Shown one piece after another: positions 51,189 through 60,027 of a stretch of DNA of 64,000 nt. Within the stretch, counting starts at the first letter, position 1; each line of letters opens with the position of its first letter. Under the pieces are notes generated by a model. That model saw only the letters and a program-made list of their open reading frames with translations, made no database searches and was not told where the DNA came from. This DNA comes from CAZAZQ01 sp964489705 (lineage in GTDB: Bacteria > Zixibacteria > MSB-5A5 > GN15 > FEB-12): assembly GCA_964489705.1 (NCBI GenBank), contig CAZAZQ010000010.1, forward strand, positions 80,311-144,310, read 5' to 3'. A program made the translations under genes and the position numbers.

Positions 51189-52147
51189 TCCGGGCTGTGG
51201 AGATACTCCTCAAGAAGATAGTAGTTCATCCGGGCTTCGTGATTTAAGCCATGAATGGCTTTTTCCGGCACTCTTTTCCTTTTTCCTAACGGGACGAAAC
51301 GGAAGGAATCAAATTCCCTTTTACCGCTTATTGCCGCCAGCCGTTTACTCAGGGCTTCTTCGGACAAAGCAGTATGAATGGCGCAAAAGAGTTGCGGACG
51401 TTCGCCCCGGAAGATTTCCCGAGCGTATGCAAGGGGGGTGACGGTGTATTCTTCCGGTTGCAAGGCTAATTCTTCCGTGAGTTCTTCGGAAACGGCAGCG
51501 AGCAAGAGTTCGTGCAGGTTTCGATAGCCTTTTTTGAAGTCGACGGCTCCGGCGACAGATGGACCGACCGAGTTTTCCAAGGAAGCAAGGTGGGCGGAGC
51601 GATGGACCAGAAGAAAAGAAAGGCGCTCCCCGTCACCGGTAAGCACAAGCCCGCATACCCCCAAGCAGATTGCCAGCGGATTGTCTCTCAATTCCTTTGA
51701 GGGGTACGTTCGTTTATAGTACTGTCGTAATGTTTCTCCTTTACCGTGAAAAAGGCGATGAGGATAGTCAAGCGCAAAGCAGCTTCCCGCCTGGTCATCG
51801 TAAGAACACGGTTGAACTTTGAGAAAGTAAGGGGGAGAATGCAAATCAGCCTCTGCGACCTTCATTGTCAGTGGACCGTGGAAGAGCCGTCCGGCTCGGT
51901 GCATCTCGGCGGCGATTTCTTGCGCATACTTCCGAATAAGCGGATCGCGGAAAGTGAACGGTTCCGGCAAGTAACGGACGGGTACTTCTTTGGGGTTCAC
52001 GGCGCGGGTACCGAAAAAGCGAACGATGTCGAAATAACCGGAGTCGTGGTTTTGTTCGATTCCGACACGGCGCGCGGCGATCTCGTCGGGGGAGTTGAAG
52101 TATTCCTTGAGAAAATCCGGTAATATGTCGTAGTCAAGATATTTCAT
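51161..52147 (-). CDS. Uncharacterised protein with a Nudix-like C-terminal half
   Basis: A 328-aa soluble protein. The first half (about 1-160) has no match that I know. The second half reads as a Nudix fold: LAICLGVCGLVLTGDGERLSFLLVHR, then a box-like LLLAAVSEELTEELALQPEE, then LAYAREIFRGERPQLFCAIH. The box keeps the EELxEEL core but lacks the usual upstream glycine and glutamate spacing, so catalytic activity is doubtful or of a special type. It begins 3 nt inside the end of the EamA transporter gene (ATGA overlap) and is translated after it, perhaps in one pathway. Confidence 0.62.
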   Translation of the reverse strand: MKYLDYDILPDFLKEYFNSPDEIAARRVGIEQNHDSGYFDIVRFFGTRAVNPKEVPVRYLPEPFTFRDPLIRKYAQEIAAEMHRAGRLFHGPLTMKVAEADLHSPPYFLKVQPCSYDDQAGSCFALDYPHRLFHGKGETLRQYYKRTYPSKELRDNPLAICLGVCGLVLTGDGERLSFLLVHRSAHLASLENSVGPSVAGAVDFKKGYRNLHELLLAAVSEELTEELALQPEEYTVTPLAYAREIFRGERPQLFCAIHTALSEEALSKRLAAISGKREFDSFRFVPLGKRKRVPEKAIHGLNHEARMNYYLLEEYLHSPDYDAVFSSK

Positions 52148-53076
52148 GAAAAAAGGAAAATGACCGCTATTCCAATCACCGTTATTATTGCCCCGAAAAC
52201 CGCTCGGAAAGTTATTTTTTCTTTGTACCAGAAGGCGACCAACGGGAGAATCAGTACCGGGGTGGTAGAGTTTAACGTCGCCGCCACTCCGGTGGGGATG
52301 TAAGCGATGGCTACCAACGACATCCAGACCCCGAGAAACGGTCCCACTATCGCGCCCATCATGCAGAAGGCGAGCGCTTTTTTGTTCTTTATCGCCGTTA
52401 TCGTCTCCGGTAGTTGTCCTTTGAGGATGGTATAGAGCCAGATGCCGACCAAGGCGGTGCTCATACGGATATATGCCGCTTGAAGCGGATCTACCGTCCC
52501 GTCGGCGTGCGACATTCCTTGCTTTGCCAATACCAGCCCGACCGCCTGACCGGTAGCGGCGACCACCCCTAACAGGACGCCTTTCAGCAGAGAGCCTTTG
52601 TCGGGATGGCTCTGCTTCAAATTGAAGTGGTTGCCGTTGGCATGTCGTCGTTCCAGTACCACCCAGCTAATACCGCCGATAGTCAAGGCTATCCCCAGCA
52701 AGTCGATGGCTTTCAGTTGCTCTTTGAGGAAAATCCACGCAATGATGGTGGTTATCACCGGGGCGCTGGAGTAGAGCAGGGAGGTCAAGCGGGGACCTAT
52801 CATCACCAGCGCTTTGAAACCGGTGCCGTCTCCGATAATCAGTCCCGCTATCCCTGACAATCCAAGCCAGAACAGTTGCGCCATATTGACGGATTGGGGA
52901 AAAAGGCTGCCCAAGAATATGAGCGAGAATCCGGCATACAGAAATACCCCCAACAAGATTCTGATTTTGTTGGTAGCGTAGGAGCCGATAAGACGTCCCG
53001 CCTGGGCAAAGAAGATGGAAGTGAGAGCCCATAAAAATGCGGCTGCGAGACCTGCCAATTCACCTATCAGCGACAT
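52144..53076 (-). CDS. DMT/EamA-family transporter
   Basis: A 310-aa inner-membrane carrier with ten hydrophobic helices arranged as two EamA repeats of five (about 5-135 and 165-305). I use ATG 53076, 4 nt after TAGGAG; the frame stays open 210 nt further upstream but that segment has no membrane-protein character. Typical elements are AAFLWALTSIFF near the start, FLKEQLKAIDLLGIALTIGGI at the end of the first repeat and ATLNSTTPVLILPLVAFWYKE in the second. It likely exports a metabolite. Divergent from the receptor-like gene. Confidence 0.85.
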   Translation of the reverse strand: MSLIGELAGLAAAFLWALTSIFFAQAGRLIGSYATNKIRILLGVFLYAGFSLIFLGSLFPQSVNMAQLFWLGLSGIAGLIIGDGTGFKALVMIGPRLTSLLYSSAPVITTIIAWIFLKEQLKAIDLLGIALTIGGISWVVLERRHANGNHFNLKQSHPDKGSLLKGVLLGVVAATGQAVGLVLAKQGMSHADGTVDPLQAAYIRMSTALVGIWLYTILKGQLPETITAIKNKKALAFCMMGAIVGPFLGVWMSLVAIAYIPTGVAATLNSTTPVLILPLVAFWYKEKITFRAVFGAIITVIGIAVIFLFS

Positions 53077-53308
53077 GGCTCCTAATATAGGGACTTTCCC
53101 GGAGAAGAGAAACAATTCAAACCGGTATTCTGTCGGTCTGGTAATAGCAGCAATTATGACTTCTCCTGCACAAGAATACCTTTTTTGCAGCCCTGTGAAA
53201 ATTGTATCATAAGGGCTAACATATTGAATATCAACAAAATAGCGAATCCGCCTTAAAGTAGTCCTTTTGGCATGGCTTTTGAGCATACCCGCTATGGAAG
53301 AAAACCCT

Positions 53309-55627
53309 ATGGCGAGAGCATGTTCAAAATATATTCAGCTTCTGGGCGCCGCCGTACTGGTGGTGCTTGTGGGAAGCCCGCTGCAAGCGGCGAAAAAATC
53401 CTATCATATTACCGGTTTGGTGACCGACACCGCTAATCGCCCCATCATCGGTGCAACAGTTTATCTCTACACTGACAGCGTTTCTCTCTACGGATGCGCA
53501 ACCGATACGGCGGGGAACTTTTCGGTTCGGGTTTCGCTTGCTTCTCTCGATACGCTCTACCTGAGGGTTTCTTCGATAGGCTACGAAAGAACAACCATGC
53601 CGGTAGTCTTTGCCGGGGGGCAAGACAGCCTTACTTTCGTCATCCGATTACGTCCGCGTTTGGTCGAAGTCGAAGCGGTGCAGGTTACCCCGAAGCAGTC
53701 AGCGCCTACCCCTTTTGCCTATATCAAGCATAAACAGCTTCTGGCGGAGTCGCAGAAGTCGCTCATTCCCACCAACCCAACCAGTGCCATCAAAGAACCG
53801 CAAGTTATCCGGGAAGGGTCGAATCTCTCGTCGAAAATAAACGTCAACGGAACTCACCCCACCTATTATTTGAACGGGACGGAAATCGGCGTCAATCCGA
53901 ATCATTACGGCGTGTTTTCCATCATTCCGGCATCGGTTCTCGGGAGGATGAGTTTTTCCCTTCACGGTACTTCTGCTCGTTATCCGACCCCGTCGGTGGT
54001 TGAATTGAAATCCGGCTCTCCGTTTGAGCAAGGTTTGAACGGTGAGATGAGCATCTCCTTGATTGAAGCTACCGGGGTGTTCTCGGTGGGAACCCCGCGG
54101 TATTTTGTGCTCGGTTCCTTACGAAAGTCGGTGCTCGACAAACTGGTTCGGCAGTTTGACATTCATTCCGACCGGCGCACTCTGCCGCCGACGAACTTTC
54201 AGGATGTTTTTGTTTCCGCCGGATTAAAAATGTCGCCGCGAGATTATCTCTATTGGGATCAGTACCATGTGCGTGATTATCTTTCTTATAGCACCGGCGC
54301 CACCGCGCATAACCCCGGCGGAGTGAACACTTTTTTGCATACGCAGGAGTGGTTCCACAGTCTCCGCTGGGAGGGAAAGTATGACAAGGTTCTCGTTGAG
54401 GCTTCTCTGGCGGTGAAATCTGGATATGAAGAATATCGCGCCCAGCCGCCGGTGACAATGACAAGTCCCGGTATTGAGCTCGACTTGGAAGTGGAAAAGC
54501 AAGTGAATATCGGGAAACTCGACCTGACCCTGCCAGCCGGTACGGGGCTTCTTACGGTTGGAGGAGAAGTTGAATATGTAAGTCGGAGCAAAATCCGTCT
54601 GGCGCAGCAGAATTGGAACTTCCAGCCTCCCGACGCCAACAGCGACAATCCGTTTCTTTACCAGAAGGAATTGAATCAGCTCTACGGCAGCTATGAGGGG
54701 CAACGTCAAGATATTGACAACGCTTTGTATGTTTCTTTTGAGCAGTCGTGGAAACGACTCCACTGGGAAGGCGGGGTGCGCTGGCAGCAATTTCATTCCT
54801 TACAAGAAAGCTCTCAGCTTCTTTATCGCAACCGCCTTTCCCTTTCCCTATCTCCTTCCGTCAGGGTGGGGGTGTTTGTCGGAAATTATGCGGAACATCC
54901 TGCCGCCAAGATTCTGGAACCATACCAGGTGCTTATCCATCACGACTACAGTTTGTTAAAGCCGCTTCGTACCGATCTGACGTCGGTGGAGTTCACCGTT
55001 GGCGGAGTCGAGGCAAGCTTGTTTGCCAAGCGGATTCGGCAGGTGCCAGCGCCGACGCCCGACTTCGAGCAGGTAACTCCTAACGGAGAAGTGCAAGAGG
55101 GGTTCCTTACCATGCGCTCGGTCGGGGAACTTTCGTTTTTCGGATTCAGTATGGCTTGGAAGAAAAAGCATTTCCTTTCTCCCCGGTTGGATATTTCCAC
55201 TTTTTACGGCTATACCCAGGCACGCAAGACCGTCGAAGGGATCACCGTTCCGTATGAGCTCAACGCTCCTCACAAATTTCATGCCCAAGCGACGTACCGA
55301 GCTGGGCAGGTGGTTTCGTTCGGTTCCGAGCTCAATGTCCGCTCCGGTTTTTCCTATACCCCCAGCGGGTGGGTTTTGAGCTATGCCGAAGCTGACCGCT
55401 ACAGCGAAGACTACTACAAGCGCGCTCTCAGCCGGGAAAACTCCGAACGCTTTCCGGTGAACGCATCTTTGAACGTTCATGTCAATTTCACTTTCAACGA
55501 TGTGGAGCTTTATGCCACCATCGCCAATCTTACCAACCATGCCAACCCGATTATCAACACTTCCGACGGCTATATATACGACGCCGGGATTCTGCCCAGT
55601 ATCGGCTTTCGCTGGAAGTTCAAGTAA
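53309..55627 (+). CDS. TonB-dependent receptor-like outer-membrane protein with carboxypeptidase-like N-terminal domain
   Basis: A 772-aa protein from ATG 53309 with a signal peptide (QLLGAAVLVVLVGSPLQAA). Residues about 35-125 form a carboxypeptidase-regulatory-like domain (ITGLVTDTANRPIIGATVYLY ...), as in SusC-type receptors. A plug-like domain (about 150-240, KINVNGTHPTYYLNGTEIGV) follows, and the rest is rich in alternating strands ending in IGFRWKFK, an outer-membrane barrel terminus. A clear TonB box is not seen. No SusD-like partner lies nearby. Substrate is unknown. Confidence 0.75.
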   Translation: MARACSKYIQLLGAAVLVVLVGSPLQAAKKSYHITGLVTDTANRPIIGATVYLYTDSVSLYGCATDTAGNFSVRVSLASLDTLYLRVSSIGYERTTMPVVFAGGQDSLTFVIRLRPRLVEVEAVQVTPKQSAPTPFAYIKHKQLLAESQKSLIPTNPTSAIKEPQVIREGSNLSSKINVNGTHPTYYLNGTEIGVNPNHYGVFSIIPASVLGRMSFSLHGTSARYPTPSVVELKSGSPFEQGLNGEMSISLIEATGVFSVGTPRYFVLGSLRKSVLDKLVRQFDIHSDRRTLPPTNFQDVFVSAGLKMSPRDYLYWDQYHVRDYLSYSTGATAHNPGGVNTFLHTQEWFHSLRWEGKYDKVLVEASLAVKSGYEEYRAQPPVTMTSPGIELDLEVEKQVNIGKLDLTLPAGTGLLTVGGEVEYVSRSKIRLAQQNWNFQPPDANSDNPFLYQKELNQLYGSYEGQRQDIDNALYVSFEQSWKRLHWEGGVRWQQFHSLQESSQLLYRNRLSLSLSPSVRVGVFVGNYAEHPAAKILEPYQVLIHHDYSLLKPLRTDLTSVEFTVGGVEASLFAKRIRQVPAPTPDFEQVTPNGEVQEGFLTMRSVGELSFFGFSMAWKKKHFLSPRLDISTFYGYTQARKTVEGITVPYELNAPHKFHAQATYRAGQVVSFGSELNVRSGFSYTPSGWVLSYAEADRYSEDYYKRALSRENSERFPVNASLNVHVNFTFNDVELYATIANLTNHANPIINTSDGYIYDAGILPSIGFRWKFK

Positions 55628-55645
55628 GGAAAGCAAGCAGTTGAA

Positions 55646-56644
55646 TCAGTACTTCTTCCGCCGCTCGACCATGTAGTTGGAGCCGGGGCGGCGTTTGGTC
55701 GCTTTTTTCAAATCCGCCAACATGCGTGACATCTCACCGACGTGGGAAAATTTGCCGTTGGTGTTGATGGTCACCGCTATGGAGATGGAAAGGATAGGGA
55801 AATCTTCTACTTCCCCCCGCCGGTTTATGGTGGTGATATAACCACGTTCCCTGTCTTCCGGTTCGTACTGATAGGGGATGAGGGCATCGAAGGTTTTTAT
55901 CGTCCATTGGCAGACCGGCTCCACCAAGTCAGACGGGATAACGAGGATAAAATCGTCACCGGCAATATGCCCGACAAATCCTTCCCGGCACAAATCAAAG
56001 ACAATATCTTTGACGATGGTCGAGGTAAGGCGGATGATTTTGTCTCCCTCGATGTATCCGTAATAGTCGTTATACGCCTTGAAATTGTCCAGGTCGGCGT
56101 AGCAGACGGCGAACTCGGCGCCCATCTGAATTTGCCGGGTGATTTCTCTCTCGATGGCAGCCGGTCCCGGCAGATGAGTTGAGGGATTGACTGAGAAGTC
56201 CCGTCGGCTCCGCTCGATAACCCGTTGGATTCGCACCTTGACAAGTTGGTCTTTCCATTCACCGTAAATGAAATCCTCGACCCCGTTTTCGTAGGCGGCG
56301 ACGATGATATTGCTTTCGGGATCGGGGTGGTACAGAATAATCGGCACAATGGAGAGGAAAATGTTTTGTTTAATGGCTTGGATGAGTTCAATTTCTTTGA
56401 GAAAGTCCGACCGCCCTCCGATGACGATGGCGTCGATGGGGAAGCGCTGGCAGATTTTGACGATTTGATCAAAGTGCTCGAAGTAGTGGACGCTTATCTG
56501 CTCCGGCAGGTAAAATTGTTCCAGGTGAAAGTCAAGATTGACCCCTGTCTGCTTGAGGGCGAAATGGTAGGTCGTTTTTTTCGGCGGGCTACTTATTTTT
56601 TTGCCCAGCCAGCTCTCGAGGATGGTACTTTCTGTGTTCTGCAA
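55646..56644 (-). CDS. Degenerate GGDEF domain protein with receiver-like N-terminus
   Basis: A 332-aa soluble protein; the start is a TTG that overlaps xerD by 56 nt, with no better start visible. Residues about 45-145 look like a receiver-type alpha/beta domain (FPIDAIVIGGRSDFL, SIVPIILYHPDPES) but lack a clear phosphate-accepting aspartate set. The C-terminal half (about 155-325) is a GGDEF fold (AVCYADLDNFKAYNDYYGY), in which the signature is AGDDF (228-232) instead of GGDEF/GGEEF. Loss of the first glycine and the Asp for Glu change suggests weak or no cyclic-di-GMP synthesis and perhaps a nucleotide-sensing role. Confidence 0.78.
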   Translation of the reverse strand: MQNTESTILESWLGKKISSPPKKTTYHFALKQTGVNLDFHLEQFYLPEQISVHYFEHFDQIVKICQRFPIDAIVIGGRSDFLKEIELIQAIKQNIFLSIVPIILYHPDPESNIIVAAYENGVEDFIYGEWKDQLVKVRIQRVIERSRRDFSVNPSTHLPGPAAIEREITRQIQMGAEFAVCYADLDNFKAYNDYYGYIEGDKIIRLTSTIVKDIVFDLCREGFVGHIAGDDFILVIPSDLVEPVCQWTIKTFDALIPYQYEPEDRERGYITTINRRGEVEDFPILSISIAVTINTNGKFSHVGEMSRMLADLKKATKRRPGSNYMVERRKKY

Positions 56645-57518
56645 TTATATAATCCCGGTCAATCATGGTATATATCTGTGTTGTAGATATATCGGCATGA
56701 CCGAGCATTTCTTGCACAATTCTCAGGTCGGCGCCGCCTTCGAGGAGGTGCGTGGCAAAGGAATGCCGGAAAGTATGGGGGGTAACCTTTTTGCTTATAC
56801 CGGCTTGGAGCACCCGCTTTTTTATAATCTTCCACAACCCGACCCGGGAAAATCTCTTGCCGAATCGGTTGAGAAACAGGTATGCTTCCCGCTCCTGCTG
56901 GGGCGGAAAAGGAGGGGGAGCGTTCAGATATTCTTTGACGGCTTCAGCCGCACATGCACCGAGAGGTACTAGCCGCTGTTTGTTTCCCTTCCCGATGATG
57001 CGGATAAAGCCGGCTTCGAATTCTATCTGGTTGAGCCGGAGCATAATCAATTCCGAAATTCTCAGCCCGCTGCCGTACAAAAGCTCGATAGCGGCGCGGT
57101 CCCGCTTTCCCTGCCAGGTGTTAGTCTCGACACCGGCGATTATCTTCTCAATTTCGTCGGGGGAAAGGTAGTGGGGATGGTAGCGGGAAATTTTGGGGGT
57201 AAGCAGTGACGAAAAAGGATTGTCTGAAATGACGCCTCGCTCGTGGAGGTACGAAAAAAACCGCTTCAGCGAGGAGATCTTGCGGGCGATGGTGGTAGGT
57301 TTTTTCTCGCCGGAAGTCAGAAAACGGAGGTAGTCGGAAGCCGAGCGCAACGAGATTTCCTCAAGTGCCGTTGCTTTGCTCCGGTCGGCAAATTCTTTTA
57401 AGTCGCGGCGGTATGCCTGCACGCTGTTGTTTGCCAAACCGCGCTCGAGCTTGAGGTGTTGTAGGTAGTCGGCAATCCAGTCTTGTAATGTTTGCTCAGC
57501 CACCGACTTATCTCCCAT
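56589..57518 (-). CDS. xerD: Tyrosine recombinase XerC/XerD
   Basis: Resolves chromosome dimers at dif sites in cell division. From ATG 57518 it is 309 aa, the usual size. An N-terminal SAM-like core-binding domain (about 8-100) precedes the catalytic domain with R153 (GSGLRISEL), K177 or K180 (GKGNKQR), H248 and R251 (HTFRHSFATHLL), H274 (LGHADISTTQ) and the nucleophile Y283 (QIYTMID). It overlaps the end of comF by 11 nt and the start of the GGDEF gene by 56 nt, so it is part of a tight unit rather than a mobile integron or phage element. It could be the XerC or XerD partner. Confidence 0.9.
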   Translation of the reverse strand: MGDKSVAEQTLQDWIADYLQHLKLERGLANNSVQAYRRDLKEFADRSKATALEEISLRSASDYLRFLTSGEKKPTTIARKISSLKRFFSYLHERGVISDNPFSSLLTPKISRYHPHYLSPDEIEKIIAGVETNTWQGKRDRAAIELLYGSGLRISELIMLRLNQIEFEAGFIRIIGKGNKQRLVPLGACAAEAVKEYLNAPPPFPPQQEREAYLFLNRFGKRFSRVGLWKIIKKRVLQAGISKKVTPHTFRHSFATHLLEGGADLRIVQEMLGHADISTTQIYTMIDRDYIIAEHRKYHPRELAGQKNK

Positions 57519-58221
57519 GTGCCAAAGCAATAACTCCACAGACGACAAAACCGGCTTTTGTCAATTCCCGCCTTGCTTCGTGAACGGTTGCGCCGCTGGT
57601 GACGACATCGTCGACAAGGATGACTCTTTCCCCGGCTTCGCTCTGTTCCATAGCGGCAAAGGCGTTGCGGATATTGGCAAAGCGCTTTTCGTACGCCACC
57701 TTGACCTGGGGTTTCTTTTGTTTCACCCGGAGAAGAACATCTTCCCGCACCAGAATATCAAGCAAGCTGCTCAACCGCTGGGCAAGGAGGGCAGCTTGAT
57801 TGTAGCCGCGTTCTTTTTCGTGGTTGGGAGCGAGGGGGATGGGAACCAGGGCGGCGGCGTTCAATTTTTCAATCTGTTTTCGAAAAGACTCGGCAAGAAG
57901 CGGGGGGAAGAATGACGCCGGTAAGGTGATGCCTCGGAATTTGAAATGAATAATCGCATCTTTCATCGGAGCGGTGTAGCGGGCATACACGAATATCGGC
58001 ACCGTTTCTTTCTTGCATTTTTCGCAAAAGAAACTTTCAGGGAGAGGGGAGAAGCATTCCAGACATATCGGGGCACCATAACGATCGAGTCTCTTTTGGC
58101 AGTGGCGGCATATCCCGGTGTGGGTTTCGTCGAACTCTCCGCACCCCAAACAGAGGGGAGGGAAGAAGAAATCCGCCAGTCCCTTGAGGACATCGTTTTT
58201 TTGAAGCATTTCGTGAAGCAC
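57508..58221 (-). CDS. comF: ComF family phosphoribosyltransferase-like protein
   Basis: A 237-aa protein. Two CxxC pairs of a zinc ribbon (C24, C27, C38, C41) are followed by a second set (C53, C56, C66, C69), then the type I phosphoribosyltransferase fold with the PRPP loop RVILVDDVVTSGATVHEA (about residues 203-220). Family members take part in DNA uptake during competence; enzymatic activity is uncertain. The frame starts at GTG 58221; an ATG lies 4 codons further in. Its end overlaps xerD. The pilus locus elsewhere in the window could be its DNA-uptake partner, but that is speculation. Confidence 0.86.
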   Translation of the reverse strand: MLHEMLQKNDVLKGLADFFFPPLCLGCGEFDETHTGICRHCQKRLDRYGAPICLECFSPLPESFFCEKCKKETVPIFVYARYTAPMKDAIIHFKFRGITLPASFFPPLLAESFRKQIEKLNAAALVPIPLAPNHEKERGYNQAALLAQRLSSLLDILVREDVLLRVKQKKPQVKVAYEKRFANIRNAFAAMEQSEAGERVILVDDVVTSGATVHEARRELTKAGFVVCGVIALAHGR

Positions 58222-58256
58222 ACTATAAAAAAGGAAGTCAGCCGTGACTATTCAAG

Positions 58257-58289
58257 AAAAAAAGCGGAGAGAGTTTTGCGTCTCTCCGC
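58257..58289 (-). terminator. Rho-independent terminator (minus strand)
   Basis: GCGGAGAGA pairs with TCTCTCCGC (9 bp, 8-nt loop) followed by seven T residues on the minus strand, about 90 nt after the stop of the thioredoxin-fold gene. It separates that gene from comF. Confidence 0.88.
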
Positions 58290-58376
58290 CTTCTCAGTAG
58301 AACCTGAGAGTCGGTTTATCCCCTGATTTATTACTTCGTAAAGATGGAGGGAAAGACAAACCTACTTTTCAACCGC

Positions 58377-59009
58377 TTACGCTACGCCGACACCGATAAT
58401 CCGCTTGATTTCGTTGATTGCCGACGTTTCCGGGTGAGAGCCGACAAAGCCTTCTTTGTCGTTCACGATAGTGTTCGGAACGCCGGAAATGTTAAACTTC
58501 TGGCTCAATTCCGGAAATTCCATCGCCTCGACCATGCTGGCGTCGACTTTGTCGCTGACCATCGCCATATTGTGCGCCAGAAAAACGGACGCCGGGCAGT
58601 GGGGGCAGGTCGGGGTGACAAAGACCTTAAGGTTGAGTGGGTTTTCCAAGTTTTGCAGGAAAGTAACCGTCTCCTCGGTCAGGTGATGCTGCCCCGTGGA
58701 AGTCATGATAATGCCTTCCAGCAGGGTGGCGAACTCCTGCCCGCTCGGGATACCCATAAAGCGGATAGTGCCTTTGTTTTTCCCCTTCAGCTCAAAGCTG
58801 GGCTTGAACTCGGCATGGTTATCCTCGAAGCTCAACTTGATTTTGTCGGTCAACTCGCTCAGCTCGACCAGCAATTGCTTAGTATGTTCGTTATACTGGG
58901 CGGTCGGCTCTTCATGGTAGACAATCTCTATACTATCTTCCATTCGCTCCAAGATTTTTTTCACTTCTTTGCTTACATCTTCGGTCAATACCATTGCATA
59001 CCTCATCAA
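58377..59009 (-). CDS. Protein disulfide oxidoreductase-like, tandem thioredoxin folds
   Basis: A 210-aa cytoplasmic protein made of two thioredoxin-like halves, the architecture of PDO/glutaredoxin-like proteins. The second half carries the redox motif CPHC (C134-C137) in VFVTPTCPHCPAS and the cis-proline in SGVPNTIVND. The first half lacks any CxxC, so only one active site remains. The start is ATG 59009 or, with a better placed GAGG, ATG 58997. It probably takes electrons from a thioredoxin reductase or flavoprotein. It is a single-gene unit with its own terminator. Confidence 0.8.
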   Translation of the reverse strand: MMRYAMVLTEDVSKEVKKILERMEDSIEIVYHEEPTAQYNEHTKQLLVELSELTDKIKLSFEDNHAEFKPSFELKGKNKGTIRFMGIPSGQEFATLLEGIIMTSTGQHHLTEETVTFLQNLENPLNLKVFVTPTCPHCPASVFLAHNMAMVSDKVDASMVEAMEFPELSQKFNISGVPNTIVNDKEGFVGSHPETSAINEIKRIIGVGVA

Positions 59010-59204
59010 ATAATGTTTGTTGTTTACCTTTTCATATAACAGTTTATTGTTCCAATTGTTTACGAAAAATGGGCAGCAGAATTATATTTTGTGTATATAA
59101 GACGTGCTGTAATTCTTCCTAACGCTTGCAGAGACCTGCCTATCTTTAATGTCGGGATTCCCGTCCGACTCCTTTATACGTTTGCCCGTATCACGGCTGT
59201 TTTT

Positions 59205-59843
59205 TTATTGAGCTGTTTCTTTCAACAGGCTTTTGGCAGCTTCGGCAGCATGTCCCTGCGGGTCTAACTTCAAGTATTTCTGCCAGTAAAGACGGGCGGA
59301 GTCGATTCGATTCAGGTCGTAATAAATTACCCCCAGATTGAAATGGGCGATGGCGTGGGTTGGCTGGTTTTTGACGACCTCCGACAGGATTTGGACGGCT
59401 CGCTCCGACAAGCCCATCCCGTGGAGACAGGTACCGTAATCCACCCGGACGTTCCATGAGGTGTCGCTGATGGAGAGAGCGCGCTTGTAACATTCGGCGG
59501 CGAAGGAGTAGTTTCCTTCGTCCATGAGAGAGTTGCCCATGGCGACTAAAGAGGAATAATCCTCCGGCAAATTTTCCAACATCGACATGGCGTCGTCCAT
59601 CGAGTTGACCGGCTGATTCGTCCGCGGTTGTTGGGCGGGATGGGAAGGAGCCTTCTTGGAGCTGGTAAACACAAAGTAGCCGATAGTGACCACCACCAGC
59701 GCTCCGACCAAAATAAAGGTATCCCGCACATGCGGCCGTTTGAGATTAACCGGTTGCGACGTTGCCGTTTTCAGAGGAGCCCCGCACTCGGGGCAGAATT
59801 TTGCCTCGGGAGGGATATCATATCCGCACTGAGTACACTTCAT
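59205..59843 (-). CDS. Zinc-ribbon, membrane-anchored TPR protein
   Basis: A 212-aa protein in three parts: an N-terminal zinc ribbon (CTQCGYDIPPEAKFCPECG, residues 3-21), a single helix (about 42-58, FILVGALVVVTIGYFVF), and a C-terminal half with two to three tetratricopeptide repeats (SFAAECYKRALSISDTSWNV, AIAHFNLGVIYYDLNRIDSA). The ribbon would be cytoplasmic and the TPRs periplasmic if the helix follows the positive-inside rule. Function unknown, likely a scaffold. It has its own promoter just upstream and no T-rich terminator that I can see. Confidence 0.72.
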   Translation of the reverse strand: MKCTQCGYDIPPEAKFCPECGAPLKTATSQPVNLKRPHVRDTFILVGALVVVTIGYFVFTSSKKAPSHPAQQPRTNQPVNSMDDAMSMLENLPEDYSSLVAMGNSLMDEGNYSFAAECYKRALSISDTSWNVRVDYGTCLHGMGLSERAVQILSEVVKNQPTHAIAHFNLGVIYYDLNRIDSARLYWQKYLKLDPQGHAAEAAKSLLKETAQ

Positions 59844-59891
59844 AAAACTTTTCTCACTCCATCAGGTGTTTTGAGTAAACTACTCCATATT

Positions 59892-59921
59892 ATCCTACAA
59901 AGATATAATACAATCCGTCAA
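59892..59921 (-). promoter_or_regulatory. Predicted promoter for the zinc-ribbon/TPR gene
   Basis: On the minus strand TTGACG (59921-59916), 18 nt, TAGGAT (59897-59892). The -10 matches at four of six bases; a TATAAT-like stretch is also present in the spacer. Confidence 0.4.
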
Positions 59922-59972
59922 TGGGAACAGCTAAAAATCTCATTCGTTCGTAATTATTTTTTTCTTTTTCTT

Positions 59973-60004
59973 AAAAAAAGAAGCGGTCGAGTTTCGACCG
60001 CTTC
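59973..60004 (-). terminator. Rho-independent terminator of rpsA (minus strand)
   Basis: A perfect 11-bp stem (GAAGCGGTCGA with TCGACCGCTTC) with a 3-nt loop and seven T residues, 23 nt after the rpsA stop. Confidence 0.95.
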
Positions 60005-60027
60005 GGGTAAATCGCTGTCAAACGAAC

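Noticed and set aside
56589..57518. XerD-like gene as the integrase of a mobile element
   Set aside because: Size and motifs are those of housekeeping Xer proteins, it overlaps comF, and no attachment repeats or tRNA gene are nearby.
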